DNA of 64,000 bases from Bacteroidales bacterium (GTDB lineage: Bacteria > Bacteroidota > Bacteroidia > Bacteroidales > P3): assembly GCA_017480245.1 (NCBI GenBank), contig JAFVBA010000005.1:19875-83874 (forward strand), given 5' to 3'. Each line of letters opens with the position of its first letter. The first letter of the stretch is position 1. This document shows positions 42,943 to 52,788 of this stretch, in pieces. The notes beneath the pieces are model-generated. The model was given only the letters and a program-made list of their open reading frames with translations, had not been told where the DNA came from and ran no database searches. Made by a program: the position numbers and the translations under genes.

Positions 42943-45240
42943 TTAATCCTCATCATCTGGGAAATAATATTCGTCAATTACTTCCAAATATTTTTCAAAT
43001 TTGATGTAGTCCTTAGGATAACAGAAAAAAGCATAATTGCTTATGAATTCGTTGCCGTAAAATCCCTCAACCCACAAATAATCTTTGTTCGGATTAAAAT
43101 ATCTCATATCCTTATAAGCAATAGTTGCCAACAACTTGGTTTCATTTGCCTTGACAAGAGATTTTTCTCCGATATAAATATAATGAATAGAGTCATTACT
43201 GTTCATTATTCTGATTTTGTAGGAAAGAAGAGTGTCTTTGTTCAAATCACTGCACGCATAAACTTTCACACTGTCCTTATTGTCTTTGTCAATTGTGAAT
43301 ATCATAGGTTGAAATGCCTTTTGTGCAGTGTAATATACGGGTTTAGGGTCGCCAGAATAGTCAATACAACCCCAACCTACGCAAGGATAAGGCTCATTGT
43401 ACTGCCAAAACAACGTACCCATACAATAAGGTTTGTGCTGTCTGTGCGCTTCCATTGCAATCTTCATTCCCTCTTGCTGAGTCATCTGCGAAAACAAAAT
43501 ATATTGCTCATCGTCTTTGTAATCACCGAACCACTCTTTCAATCTGTTGTCAATAAGTTCAAAACCCCTCGGATGTTTTTGATGAATAGCGAATCCTTCG
43601 TTATCTTTTGTGTAAGGAGAAGAGCAATATTTCTCCGCAGTTTCAATATTCATTGCACCCTGAAAACCGTATTCGCTCATAAAACGCGGAATCTTGTGAG
43701 TATAGGTTTCAAAATTGGAATCCGCCCACCAAACTCCGTAATAATGGCTGTCCCCGTGCGTACGGCTTCTTTCACTTCCCCATCCGTGATTGACAGGTGA
43801 GGAATGAATATAAGAAAGTGTAGGAGTATAATCTTTAGCAATAGTACCCAAGACGTCTTTAAACAAATAATCATAATCTTTGACTGCCAGAACGGTATCT
43901 TTTACGATATCCTTCCAACCCCAGTGGTTCCAACCTTCCCAAATCTCGTTATTACCGCAGATAAGTGCCAAAGAAGGATGTCCTGATATACGTTTAAGGT
44001 TTTGAACTGCGTCTTGTTTGACGTTATTTATAAATTCATCATCCACAGGATACAATTCCGTAGAAAAAGGATAGTCCTGCCAAACCATAATTCCGTATCT
44101 GTCGCACAAATCAAAGAATTCGTCAGAACCGTAATCGCTTCCGCCCCAAATACGGAGCATATTCATATTGGCGGCTGCGGCATATATTATATCCTGAAGC
44201 GGATTTGCATAAGTCATTATATAATTCGCTCCCTTGGCAAATACATCTTCGTTATTTACTTTGAAGAAAAAACTCTCTCCTATGGAATCTTGCTGCCGTA
44301 TTAACTCAATTGTGCGTACTCCCGTTTGAGTTCTGTAAAGTATATTATTGATATTGTCTAAACAAATGTCGAATTTATAAATATATTGCGCTCCCATATT
44401 GTTAGGATACCACAAAAGAGCGTTTTTTAATTTGAATTTCAAAGAATAACTGCCCGATTGGTTGGGTTGAAGAGTGAATTCTATCGGCTTTTTTATCTGA
44501 ACGCTGTATTCATCTTCGTCTTCACTGCTGGCAAGTATGAGTTTGTGAGATTTTTTCAACGGACTGCGGAAATAAACATTCAAAACCATCTCACCGTCTT
44601 TGCTACCGTCATCATTATATTGGATTTCACGAGTCTGAATATTCGCATAATCAACGTGAGGTGAGGAATCTTCAAATGTAAGCCATATTGCACCGATACG
44701 CGGAGCCAATGTCTTAGGATACCAATCCCATCCGTAAAGATATTGTGGCGAACGCTGTTTCATACGAACGGAATCCTTAGGCGTAAATCTCAATTCAATG
44801 GTGTTTTTACCCTTTTTGATAAATTTCTTTACGTTGTCGCAATACTCTAAAAACGAATTGTTGTAGTATTTTACGAATTTGTTGTTTATATACAGCGAAC
44901 AATTGCCGTCTAAGTTCTGAATATAAAGATTAATCTGCTCTTGCTTCAACTGTTGTTTGGAAACATTGAACGCACAACTGTAAGTCCAATTTCTGTTATC
45001 AATATCTTCCAACTGTTTTTCGTTAGTGCGGACAAACATTGAGTCAATCACTCCGTTTTTTTGCAGAATCTTGTAAGTATTGATATGAAAATCCAAATCA
45101 AAACCTTTGCACGTTACATCTTTTCCGTCAGTAAGCACGGCGTTTTGGAAAAACAATATATTTTCCTGTGAATTGTCTTCATTTTGTGCGGAAGACAACA
45201 AACAGGAAAGCAAAAACATTGCGAAAAATAAGCGTTTCAT
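42943..45240 (-). CDS. Secreted beta-mannosidase (glycoside hydrolase family 2)
   Basis: 765 aa with signal peptide (MKRLFFAMFLLSCLLSSAQ). GH2 architecture: jelly-roll sugar-binding domain (about 25-200, with GYDWYPKTLAPRIGAIW-like YGWDWYPKTLAPRIG), immunoglobulin-like domain, and TIM barrel with FAKGANYIMTY, NMLRIWGGSDYGSDEFFDLCD, acid/base Glu in CGNNEIWEG, and nucleophile Glu in RFMSEYGFQG. The W(D)WYPK and GGSDYGSDEF motifs favour beta-mannosidase over beta-galactosidase. It is about 80 residues shorter than typical. Releases terminal mannose from N-glycans or mannans. It lies 53 bp before a ROK sugar kinase gene on the same strand. Confidence 0.88.
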   Translation of the reverse strand: MKRLFFAMFLLSCLLSSAQNEDNSQENILFFQNAVLTDGKDVTCKGFDLDFHINTYKILQKNGVIDSMFVRTNEKQLEDIDNRNWTYSCAFNVSKQQLKQEQINLYIQNLDGNCSLYINNKFVKYYNNSFLEYCDNVKKFIKKGKNTIELRFTPKDSVRMKQRSPQYLYGWDWYPKTLAPRIGAIWLTFEDSSPHVDYANIQTREIQYNDDGSKDGEMVLNVYFRSPLKKSHKLILASSEDEDEYSVQIKKPIEFTLQPNQSGSYSLKFKLKNALLWYPNNMGAQYIYKFDICLDNINNILYRTQTGVRTIELIRQQDSIGESFFFKVNNEDVFAKGANYIMTYANPLQDIIYAAAANMNMLRIWGGSDYGSDEFFDLCDRYGIMVWQDYPFSTELYPVDDEFINNVKQDAVQNLKRISGHPSLALICGNNEIWEGWNHWGWKDIVKDTVLAVKDYDYLFKDVLGTIAKDYTPTLSYIHSSPVNHGWGSERSRTHGDSHYYGVWWADSNFETYTHKIPRFMSEYGFQGAMNIETAEKYCSSPYTKDNEGFAIHQKHPRGFELIDNRLKEWFGDYKDDEQYILFSQMTQQEGMKIAMEAHRQHKPYCMGTLFWQYNEPYPCVGWGCIDYSGDPKPVYYTAQKAFQPMIFTIDKDNKDSVKVYACSDLNKDTLLSYKIRIMNSNDSIHYIYIGEKSLVKANETKLLATIAYKDMRYFNPNKDYLWVEGFYGNEFISNYAFFCYPKDYIKFEKYLEVIDEYYFPDDED

Positions 45241-45293
45241 TTTATGTATCTGCGGTATTAATAAGCCCTTATTCCCTCATATAATGCAAACAT

Positions 45294-46250
45294 CTAATAA
45301 CAAAGTGCGGCTGCGCCCAAAACGGCTGCGTCCTCTTCTTTTAATCCCGACAACTCTACATCTATCGTATTTTGAAAGACGTTAAACAAAAATTCATTCA
45401 AATATTTTTTCAAAGGTATCAAAAGAAAATCTCCGCTTTTGGCAAGTCCGCCGAACAGATATACTTTTTCGGGTGAGGTTATCTCACTTGCGTTTGCTAT
45501 ACCCAGTGCTAATTGTTTTGCTGTGTAATCAAAACAATCCAAAGCGAGTTTATCTCCCTTTAAAGCGGCTTCGTATATGTCTTTACTTGTGATTTCGTCT
45601 CTGTCAATTGCTCTCAAAACGGATTCTTCTGCGGATTTGTCCAACATTTCTTTGATTGTAAGAACAATACCTGTCGCAGAAGCGTATCTTTCTACGCAAC
45701 CTTTTCTTCCGCAATTGCATTGTCTGCCGTTAGGTTCTATTATCGTGTGTCCGACTTCGCCAGCAAATCCCGTATGTCCATAAACCAGTTTGCCATCTAC
45801 CACAATTCCGCTACCGACACCCGTTCCCAAGGTAATCATTATGAAATTCTTTACTTTTTTTGCCTTTCCGTAAATCATTTCTCCTATTGCCGCAGCGTTG
45901 GCATCGTTAGTTACGGTAACTTTTAGGTTATATCCGTCTTTAAGAAGCAGAACCTCCAAAATTTCTTTCAATTCTATAATACCCTCAAAGGGTAAATTGG
46001 GAGCATATTCAATAGTTCCGTGATAATAATTGCCGTTAGGTGCGCCGATGCCAACTCCCAAGATAAGATTTTCTTCTTTCACTCTGTCGGCAAGCAATTC
46101 TATTTTGGCAGTTATGGCTTTTAAGTAATCATCTGTCTTTGTAAAATCACGCGTTTTCAGTTTTTCTTTCTCAACAACCGTTCCCGTATTATCCACAAGA
46201 CCGATAACGGTATTCGTTCCGCCTATATCTATTCCGATGCTGTAATCCAT
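45294..46250 (-). CDS. ROK family glucokinase-like sugar kinase
   Basis: 318 aa from MDYSIGIDIGGTNTVIG. The ATP phosphate motif DIGGTNT opens the chain; TNDANAAAIGE and the catalytic GTGVGSGIVVDGKLVYG follow; the zinc motif CNCGRKGCVE with His in GEVGHTII is complete, as in ROK kinases. Phosphorylates glucose or a related hexose in the cytoplasm. The frame extends to 46301, but the family start is at 46250. It precedes the beta-mannosidase in the same direction, consistent with uptake and activation of released sugars. Confidence 0.92.
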   Translation of the reverse strand: MDYSIGIDIGGTNTVIGLVDNTGTVVEKEKLKTRDFTKTDDYLKAITAKIELLADRVKEENLILGVGIGAPNGNYYHGTIEYAPNLPFEGIIELKEILEVLLLKDGYNLKVTVTNDANAAAIGEMIYGKAKKVKNFIMITLGTGVGSGIVVDGKLVYGHTGFAGEVGHTIIEPNGRQCNCGRKGCVERYASATGIVLTIKEMLDKSAEESVLRAIDRDEITSKDIYEAALKGDKLALDCFDYTAKQLALGIANASEITSPEKVYLFGGLAKSGDFLLIPLKKYLNEFLFNVFQNTIDVELSGLKEEDAAVLGAAALCY

Positions 46251-46407
46251 TTTTTTATTTCTTGTTTTTGATATTAAATATTGGATATTTGCTTTATCCA
46301 ATACTGTCTATCATCATTTCTTATTTCTTTATTTTACTCAAAATCTTAATTTTTTATTTCTAAAAAGCCTCTTAACAACAACCGCTCCCAATATCAAAAA
46401 TCCAATA

Positions 46408-47121
46408 TCAAATCTCCCTCATCATATCGTCCATTGTAAAAAATCCTTTCTTGCCATTAAGAAATTCGGCAGCCATAACCGCCCCTAAGGCAAGCCCTTT
46501 ACGATTTTTGGCAGTGTGTTTAATCTCCAATATGTCGCAATCGGAATCGTAAGATATTATGTGAGTGCCGAACTCTTCGCCTTTACGCACGGAATTGACA
46601 GGCATAATCGTTTCATCTCCCGCAATATCCTTGCTCCAAGTCTTTATATGGGAATAAGAAGACAACAAATCCTCGGCAAGTGTGATTGCAGTTCCCGAGG
46701 GAGCGTCTTTTTTATGAATATGATGCACTTCGGTAACGCAAGGTGTGTAAGCAGGATAATTATTCATCATCTTCGCCAAATAAATATTCAACTGACGGAA
46801 AAGATATACCCCGACAGCAAAATTAGACGAGTAAAGAAAAGACTGTTTTTCGCTTTCAACTCTTTGTTTTACGCTTTCCAGATTGTCATACCAACCTGTC
46901 GTGCCGACAACAAGGGGAATATTTCTTTTGAAACATTCATCCATATTGTTCATTACACTTGAAGGTGTTGTAAATTCTATTGCTGCGTCAATATTCTGAG
47001 GATTGATTGTGTCAAAACTGTCATTTATATTAATAATTCCAGCAATTGAATGTCCTCTTTGCAATGCCGTCTGTTCAATCTGCCGACCCATTTTACCGTA
47101 ACCGATAATCAGTATATTCAT
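46408..47121 (-). CDS. dapB: 4-hydroxy-tetrahydrodipicolinate reductase
   Basis: 237 aa from MNILIIGYGKMGRQIE. Reduces dihydrodipicolinate in the lysine/diaminopimelate pathway, which feeds the peptidoglycan recycled by Mpl. The NAD(P) motif GYGKMGRQI, FTTPSSV, the loop VVGTTGWYDNL, and the catalytic EVHHIHKKDAPSGTA (His, Lys) are all present. The frame could begin at 47229, but a -7 box TAATTTTG lies at 47159-47152 and the extra residues are a non-homologous hydrophobic stretch, so 47121 is the start. Confidence 0.95.
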   Translation of the reverse strand: MNILIIGYGKMGRQIEQTALQRGHSIAGIININDSFDTINPQNIDAAIEFTTPSSVMNNMDECFKRNIPLVVGTTGWYDNLESVKQRVESEKQSFLYSSNFAVGVYLFRQLNIYLAKMMNNYPAYTPCVTEVHHIHKKDAPSGTAITLAEDLLSSYSHIKTWSKDIAGDETIMPVNSVRKGEEFGTHIISYDSDCDILEIKHTAKNRKGLALGAVMAAEFLNGKKGFFTMDDMMREI

Positions 47122-47282
47122 ATCAATAATTAGTTTTTTGAAATTGCGTTGCAAAATTAAGAAAATAATAGATAGAAAAATAAGTTCGCAAAAAATGTTA
47201 TTAACAATGATATTAACAACTAAGAGCATAAGAAAACAAACTGTTATTATTCAATTTTTTACTGCCCTTATGGAAGAACTTG

Positions 47283-47433
47283 ACGCCCATTCGTATTTTT
47301 CCGCCGCCCTTTCGCAAGTTATTTTCAAAAAAAGAGTTTTTTTAACCCCAAAAAAGAGTTTTTTTGATATAAAAAAAGAGTTTTTTTCAAATTATTTCCG
47401 CAAAGGGCGGCGAAAAACTCCGAATGGGCGGTA
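47283..47433. repeat. Long inverted repeat with three-unit 22-bp array in its loop (family B variant)
   Basis: Left arm 47284-47325 (CGCCCATTCG..., CCGCCGCCCTTTCGC) and right arm 47392-47432 (GCAAAGGGCGGCG, CGAATGGGCGG) are near reverse complements. The loop is three exact 22-bp units with core AAAAAAGAGTTTTTTT at 47326, 47348 and 47370. It lies between dapB and priA. Confidence 0.75.
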
Positions 47434-47462
47434 GAAAATACCGAAAAGGCATTATAAAATTA

Positions 47463-49958
47463 TCAAACCGGATCTACGTCTATTGATATCCGTATTTGGG
47501 AGTTCGTTCTTTGTGCAAGAAATTCCTCATTATATTGTCTAAGGTGAAGTTTTGCGGCGGAATATGATATATTTTTCTCAATCTTAAGCCAAATCTCCAT
47601 AGAATAAAGGTTTTTTATTCTTGCAATGACAGGTTCTTGCGGACCGAACAGGCGTGTCCCGAAAATTTCTCTGAGATTCAATGCATATTCTCTACTTTTG
47701 GAGGCAATAAATTCTCTGTCCTTGTGTTGTAATGTTAGCTTTATCATCTTGCAATAAGGAGGAAAATTCATCAACTGCCTTTCCTTTAGCTGCATTTTGT
47801 ACATGTGTTCATAATTTCGGTTGATTACGTCCTGCATTATCGGATGTTGGGATTCAAAAGTCTGAATTAAAACTTTTCCTTCCTTATGTTTTCTTCCTGC
47901 TCTGCCGCTTACCTGTGTCAAAATTTGGAATGTACGTTCAAAAGAGCGGAAGTCAGGATAATGAAGCATAGAGTCAGTACCGAGAACTCCCACCAAAGAC
48001 ACGTTTTCAAAGTCAAGACCTTTGGTAATTATCTGAGTGCCGCAAAGAATATCCGTTTTGTGTGCTGCAAAATCTGATATTATTTCCGTGTAAGCGTCTT
48101 TTGTTCTCGTGGAATCCAAATCCATTCTTTTTATTTTAGCACTCGGAAAATATATTTGCAGTTCTTCTTCTATTTTTTGGGTACCTGTGCCGACTAAACG
48201 CATGGAATGGGATTGGCATTGGGGACAATAAGATACTGCATTGGTATGATAACCGCAATAATGGCACTCCAAATCCTGTTTATCCTTGTGAAGAACCAAA
48301 GAAACATCGCAATTAGGACATTTAGGTACGAATCCGCAGACATTACATTCAATATGAGGAGCATAACCTCTCCTGTTTTGGAATATAATCACCTGTTTAT
48401 TGTCGTTAAGTGCAATATTTATTTCCTCAATAAGCCTTTGGGAGAAAATTCCTTGCATAGTTTTTTCACGGATAGCCTGACGCATATCAACAAGTTCAAT
48501 GGTCGGAAGAGGCAAATCAAAATATTGTTTGTTTAATTCCAATAATTGATATTTGCCTTCACTTGCCAATTTGTAAGTTTCAACATTCGGGGTTGCGCTT
48601 CCCAATATAGTTTTGGCGTTGAACAGTTTTGCCAAATACAATGCACAATCCCGTCCGTTGTAGTGGGGGACAGGTTCCGTTTGTTTGAAAGCTGTGTCGT
48701 GTTCTTCGTCAATTATTACAAGTTTAAGGTTGGTAAATGGCAGAAATACGCTGCTTCTTGACCCAAGAATAATCTTAAATTTCTTATTCGGGTCATTTGT
48801 CATTGTACGGTGCCATATCTCAGCCCTTTCTACTGTGGAGAATTTGGAATTGTAAGCAACTACTTCACCGCCGAAGTACTTTTCCAATCTCTTTATTAGC
48901 TGCTCCGTTATAGCAAGCTCAGGTAAAAGATACAATACTTGATTTATTTCCTTTTCTTCGGTATTGTTTTCATTGATTACCTTATCTATTAGTTTGATGT
49001 ATATTTCCGTTTTACCGCTTCCCGTAACTCCGTGAATAAGACTGACAGACGTTTTGTCCCAATCATCAATTATTTTGTCAAATACTGATTGTTGTTGTCC
49101 GTTTAGGCAAATTGACGAAACATTTTCTTTTTTTGTATTGTTTTTCAGTCGGGATATTTCAAAAGACTGCCTTACTAAAATATCTTTTTTCAGTAATGTT
49201 GTTATGGTGTTAGGATTGCAACCGCTTTCTTCCAATTCCGATTTTTTGCATACGCCTCTGCCTTGGGATAATGCAAGATATTTTAATATTACTTCACATT
49301 GCGGTTGAGTGCGTTTTGATTTGTCTAATTCATCAAGGAGAGTTTTCAGCTCGTTTTTATCTTTGAATTTATCGTTTAGTGAGATAAATGTCTCTTTTTT
49401 CGGACTGTATCTGCTAAGTAGCTCTTCGTCGGTAATAAGGACGTCTTTTGTTATAAGTTTATGAATAATCTTTATAACGTCTTTGCTATTCAAATTAGCC
49501 TTTATGTCTTCCAATGAAATTTTTTCCTTACTTACCACAAGGTTAAATATTTTCAGTTCATTTTCGTCAAGATTGGATATATCGGAATTAAAATAAGGCG
49601 ACACAGTTACAATAGTTTCGCTTTTCAATCGAAGAGATGCCGGCATGGCTGCCGATAGTACATCACCGATATAAGCAATATAGTAATCGGCTACCCATTT
49701 AAAAAATTCAATTTGCTTATCTGTTACAACGGGTTGCAAATCCACTATGTCCAAAATGTATTTTAATGCTGTTGTTTTCGGAATTTCATTAGTTAAATTG
49801 ACAACTATACCCGAGTATATTCGGTTTCTGAGTTGTACGGCTACTCTTTGTCCTGTCATTATCTTACTTTGCAATTCTTTCGGGACGCGGTAAGTATAAG
49901 AATAGGGTAGATGTAAAGCTAAAATCACATCGGCAAAAAGTATTTCTTCTGTTTTCAT
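47463..49958 (-). CDS. priA: Primosomal protein N' (replication restart helicase)
   Basis: 831 aa. Amino-terminal DNA-binding domain (MKTEEILFADVILALHLPYSYTYRV...), winged helix, then the helicase with Walker A VTGSGKTEIYI, DEAH-like IIDEEHDTAFKQ, the zinc-binding module (CNVCGFVPKCPNCD and CHYCGYHTNAVSYCPQC, eight Cys), QIITKGLDFENVSLVG and VSGRAGRKHKEG. Restarts stalled replication forks. The frame extends to 50060, but the start at 49958 overlaps the stop of the upstream nuclease-like gene by 4 bp and matches the family. Confidence 0.95.
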   Translation of the reverse strand: MKTEEILFADVILALHLPYSYTYRVPKELQSKIMTGQRVAVQLRNRIYSGIVVNLTNEIPKTTALKYILDIVDLQPVVTDKQIEFFKWVADYYIAYIGDVLSAAMPASLRLKSETIVTVSPYFNSDISNLDENELKIFNLVVSKEKISLEDIKANLNSKDVIKIIHKLITKDVLITDEELLSRYSPKKETFISLNDKFKDKNELKTLLDELDKSKRTQPQCEVILKYLALSQGRGVCKKSELEESGCNPNTITTLLKKDILVRQSFEISRLKNNTKKENVSSICLNGQQQSVFDKIIDDWDKTSVSLIHGVTGSGKTEIYIKLIDKVINENNTEEKEINQVLYLLPELAITEQLIKRLEKYFGGEVVAYNSKFSTVERAEIWHRTMTNDPNKKFKIILGSRSSVFLPFTNLKLVIIDEEHDTAFKQTEPVPHYNGRDCALYLAKLFNAKTILGSATPNVETYKLASEGKYQLLELNKQYFDLPLPTIELVDMRQAIREKTMQGIFSQRLIEEINIALNDNKQVIIFQNRRGYAPHIECNVCGFVPKCPNCDVSLVLHKDKQDLECHYCGYHTNAVSYCPQCQSHSMRLVGTGTQKIEEELQIYFPSAKIKRMDLDSTRTKDAYTEIISDFAAHKTDILCGTQIITKGLDFENVSLVGVLGTDSMLHYPDFRSFERTFQILTQVSGRAGRKHKEGKVLIQTFESQHPIMQDVINRNYEHMYKMQLKERQLMNFPPYCKMIKLTLQHKDREFIASKSREYALNLREIFGTRLFGPQEPVIARIKNLYSMEIWLKIEKNISYSAAKLHLRQYNEEFLAQRTNSQIRISIDVDPV

Positions 49959-50869
49959 AATGTTTTGTTCTCTTTGTCTTGTTGTTTGGTTAATTTGTAA
50001 GGCAAATAAGTCTCTCTGTAATTTTCCTGTCCCCATTGCAATGCTTGTTTTTTGCTCCACTTGGGATAAATAAAGTCTTCGAAAATTTGCAATGCATACA
50101 AATCACAGGCATATATGGATTTGTGGATGTTAATTATAAAATCAAAGCATTCTTGAGTGTGTTTGAAAATCTGTTGTTCGCAAAAACGAATCACAATCCA
50201 GTCATTAAGAGTAAAATATTCGTTTCTGTAATCATCACTTCCTATATAATGTATCGCTTGATGGTTGTTATCGGTCGTATATGGTTCGTCAATTTCAATA
50301 TCTATGAAAATACCGTGCTTATCTTTCAATATAATGTCTGGATAATAGTTTTTATTGTTGTAAAAGCAGATTCTGTGATTTTTAATTATGGAAAAGTTAT
50401 CCATAAAATAGTCTTCACATCCTTTGTGTTGCTTTAAATATTTCAGAAAATAAGTTTCACCGGGTCCTTTCTTAGTTTCCTTATTGGTAGTTTTGACAAG
50501 TCTGCCGCTGGAAAAGACATTATATTCTCCCATTTCCAATTTGAGAAGCGCTTTCCTATATTCGTGTAAATCTTTGTAAGTATTGTACAACTGTTTTTGT
50601 TGTTGATATTTTTTTTCTTCCTTATTATAACGGTTTAATGCGTTTTCGTATTTAACTTTTTGGGCAATGAATTCCTTAGAATAAGACTTTGTGAAAATAT
50701 TATTAAAGATAGAATTGACAAAACCTAATAACCCTTTCTTTTTTACCGGATTCTTTATAAGGATTTCAGGTTTTATCGGTTTAATAGGCGCAGAATCCGC
50801 ATGTAAAATGTCATTTAACTTTTGCGGTATGTAGCATTCGGGATAATATTTCGGAATTTCCTGTATCAA
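49955..50869 (-). CDS. Putative PD-(D/E)XK nuclease, coupled to priA
   Basis: 304 aa. Residues about 45-115 are a charged coiled-coil (KVKYENALNRYNKEEKKYQQ). From about 165 comes a nuclease-like core: YYPDIILKDKHG (PD at 177-178), then IDIEIDEPYT with ExD at 192-194, followed by DYRNEYFTLNDWIVIRFCEQQIF, as in Vsr/DUF559-type endonuclease folds where an acidic pair, a D-x-R and a W-x-(V/I)-R-F-x-E strand recur. Overlaps both neighbours by 4 bp (ATGA), so it is translated with the symporter upstream and priA downstream. A repair or fork-processing role is inferred only from the neighbour. Confidence 0.6.
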   Translation of the reverse strand: MIQEIPKYYPECYIPQKLNDILHADSAPIKPIKPEILIKNPVKKKGLLGFVNSIFNNIFTKSYSKEFIAQKVKYENALNRYNKEEKKYQQQKQLYNTYKDLHEYRKALLKLEMGEYNVFSSGRLVKTTNKETKKGPGETYFLKYLKQHKGCEDYFMDNFSIIKNHRICFYNNKNYYPDIILKDKHGIFIDIEIDEPYTTDNNHQAIHYIGSDDYRNEYFTLNDWIVIRFCEQQIFKHTQECFDFIINIHKSIYACDLYALQIFEDFIYPKWSKKQALQWGQENYRETYLPYKLTKQQDKENKTL

Positions 50870-52338
50870 CTCTTGATATTATTTTCTTTCTTACTGATAA
50901 GCAGCAAACCGATAAAGGTAAGCAGTCCGTTAAGTAACAAAAGTTCAAAGTCAAATGAGTAATTGAACCATTGTTTTGAGTTATTGTTGAGAATAAAACA
51001 AATAATCGGTGCAGCAGTACATACAATCGGCACAAGTTTGTCAGTAACCTGCCTTTTGGTTGCAAGACCGAAGAAGAACAATCCTAACAAAGGTCCGTAG
51101 GTTATGCTTGCTACTTGATATAAAATGTCAATTAAATGGTCGTTTTGGTTATGATAGTAAAATATTATCACACCTGTAAATAGCAAGGCGAAAGAAAGAT
51201 GCACTCTGTGGCGGATTTTGGTTTCTTTTTTCTCCCGTTGGTTGTGTTGCAGCTCGGTTTCCTCTGATTTTGCTCCGAAGTTAAGGAAGTCAATGCAGAA
51301 AGCAGTTGTCAAAGATGTCAATGCACCGTCAGCACTCGGGAACAAAGCGGAAATAAGTCCGATAATAAAGACGATAGACGCAACCGGAGGAAGATGATTT
51401 ATGGCAATCTCAGGGAAAAGTGCGTCCCCCGTTACCTCAATTCCGTTTTGAGCCTTGTAAATATACAACGCACTGCCCAAAAGTAAGAATATAAAATTGA
51501 CAACAAACAAGATAAGCGAAAAAGTTATCATATTCTTCTGCGCACTTTTCAAATCCTTGCAACTAAGGTTCTTTTGCATCATTTCTTGGTCTAATCCCGT
51601 CATTGCAATACAGATAAACGCTCCGCCCAATAGTTGTTTCCACCAACAGTTTCTTGACATTGAGTCGGTTTCTATGAAAGTGAAATATTCGCTGTGCGTA
51701 ATCTTGTCAAACATTCCCGATCCGGAAAAGCCCAATTCGTGCGACACCATAACAAAACACATAACCAGCGCAGCCAACATAAAAGTTGTTTGCAAAGTGT
51801 CCGTCCATACTATAGTTTTTACCCCTCCGCGTATTGTGAATAAGAGAATTAAACCCAAGAACAGCGCAACGGTTAATTCAAACGGCACTCCCCACGATTT
51901 GAAAATGAAGTTATACAATACTATTATCACTATAAACATTCTCAAACTTGCACCTAAACACCGCGAAAGCATAAAAAAGAAACTTCCCGTGCGGTGAGAA
52001 TGTTTGCCGTAGCGGGTTTCCAAATATTTGTAGATGCTTACCAAGTTCAGTTTGTAATAAGTGGGCATCAAAACGAAAGATATAACCAAGTAACCCAAGA
52101 AATACCCCAATACCATCAGCATATAGGTAAACATTCTGTCATTTACCCACCCCGGAACGCTCATAAAGGTAACTCCCGACAGGCTTGCGCCAATCATTCC
52201 GTAGGCAACGACAGCCCAAGGCGATTTTCTGTTACCCTGAAAGAAGGCTTTACTGTCCGCACTGCGCGAAGTGATGTAAGTAACAGCGAATAAAAGCAGC
52301 GTATATGCCACAAACGCAATAAAAATCACAGTTTCCAT
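50866..52338 (-). CDS. Sodium:solute symporter family transporter
   Basis: 490 aa from METVIFIAFVAYTLLLF. About 13 membrane helices. SSS family signs: FFQGNRKSPWAVVAYGMIGASLSGVTFMSVPG (the unwound helix region), TIRGGVKTIVWTDTLQ, GLDQEMMQKNLSCKD and SALFPSADGALTSLTTAF with the sodium-site Ser/Thr. Substrate (sialic acid, proline, iodide and others occur in this family) is not predictable. The start at 52338 is preferred over 52374 because a -7 box TAACTTTG lies at 52379-52372. First gene of the symporter-nuclease-priA operon. Confidence 0.88.
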   Translation of the reverse strand: METVIFIAFVAYTLLLFAVTYITSRSADSKAFFQGNRKSPWAVVAYGMIGASLSGVTFMSVPGWVNDRMFTYMLMVLGYFLGYLVISFVLMPTYYKLNLVSIYKYLETRYGKHSHRTGSFFFMLSRCLGASLRMFIVIIVLYNFIFKSWGVPFELTVALFLGLILLFTIRGGVKTIVWTDTLQTTFMLAALVMCFVMVSHELGFSGSGMFDKITHSEYFTFIETDSMSRNCWWKQLLGGAFICIAMTGLDQEMMQKNLSCKDLKSAQKNMITFSLILFVVNFIFLLLGSALYIYKAQNGIEVTGDALFPEIAINHLPPVASIVFIIGLISALFPSADGALTSLTTAFCIDFLNFGAKSEETELQHNQREKKETKIRHRVHLSFALLFTGVIIFYYHNQNDHLIDILYQVASITYGPLLGLFFFGLATKRQVTDKLVPIVCTAAPIICFILNNNSKQWFNYSFDFELLLLNGLLTFIGLLLISKKENNIKS

Positions 52339-52614
52339 AGTGTAAAATATGTTGTTGTAATGTTGATTGTGCAAAGTTACAATATATTTTCCGATATTTT
52401 TATGATAAAACCTTACTTTATTTCAGAAGTATCGCTAAAATAAGTTGTTGTGCTTAGTGTTGAGACAATATTTTGCTTTTCTGTATTAGAGTAATGACGA
52501 AGTACATAATTCTTTCGTTCTACTTATACAATATATTATAGATATATGACTGTATTTTAATAATATAAAAAATCAATATTTTGTTATTTTAAATTATTTT
52601 GGCACTTTAATTTT

Positions 52615-52702
52615 GAAAAACCTATGTATTTCGTTCAAAAAACCTATGTTTTTGAATTAAAAAACCATGGTTTTTCACTCAAAAAACATAGGTTTTTCAA
52701 AA
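52615..52702. repeat. 22-bp four-unit array, family B, copy 2
   Basis: Four exact 22-bp units with cores CCTATG, CCTATG, CCATGG, CATAGG between A- and T-runs. Its reverse complement has the same core order as copy 3 (61364-61451), so the two are inverted copies. Confidence 0.88.
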
Positions 52703-52788
52703 TTCTTTCTTGAAAACAATTCAAATAGATGTGATTTCAATTTTGTTAATCCATATTTTATTGTCGTGATTTACTAATTAGAAAACAT

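Noticed and set aside
47122-47229. Amino-terminal membrane extension of DapB
   Set aside because: The hydrophobic extension overlaps the promoter -7 box; DapB is cytoplasmic and starts at MNILIIGYG.
47138-47434. 98-aa plus-strand open frame
   Set aside because: It crosses the inverted repeat and 22-bp array and yields poly-Lys/Phe low-complexity peptide; no start context.
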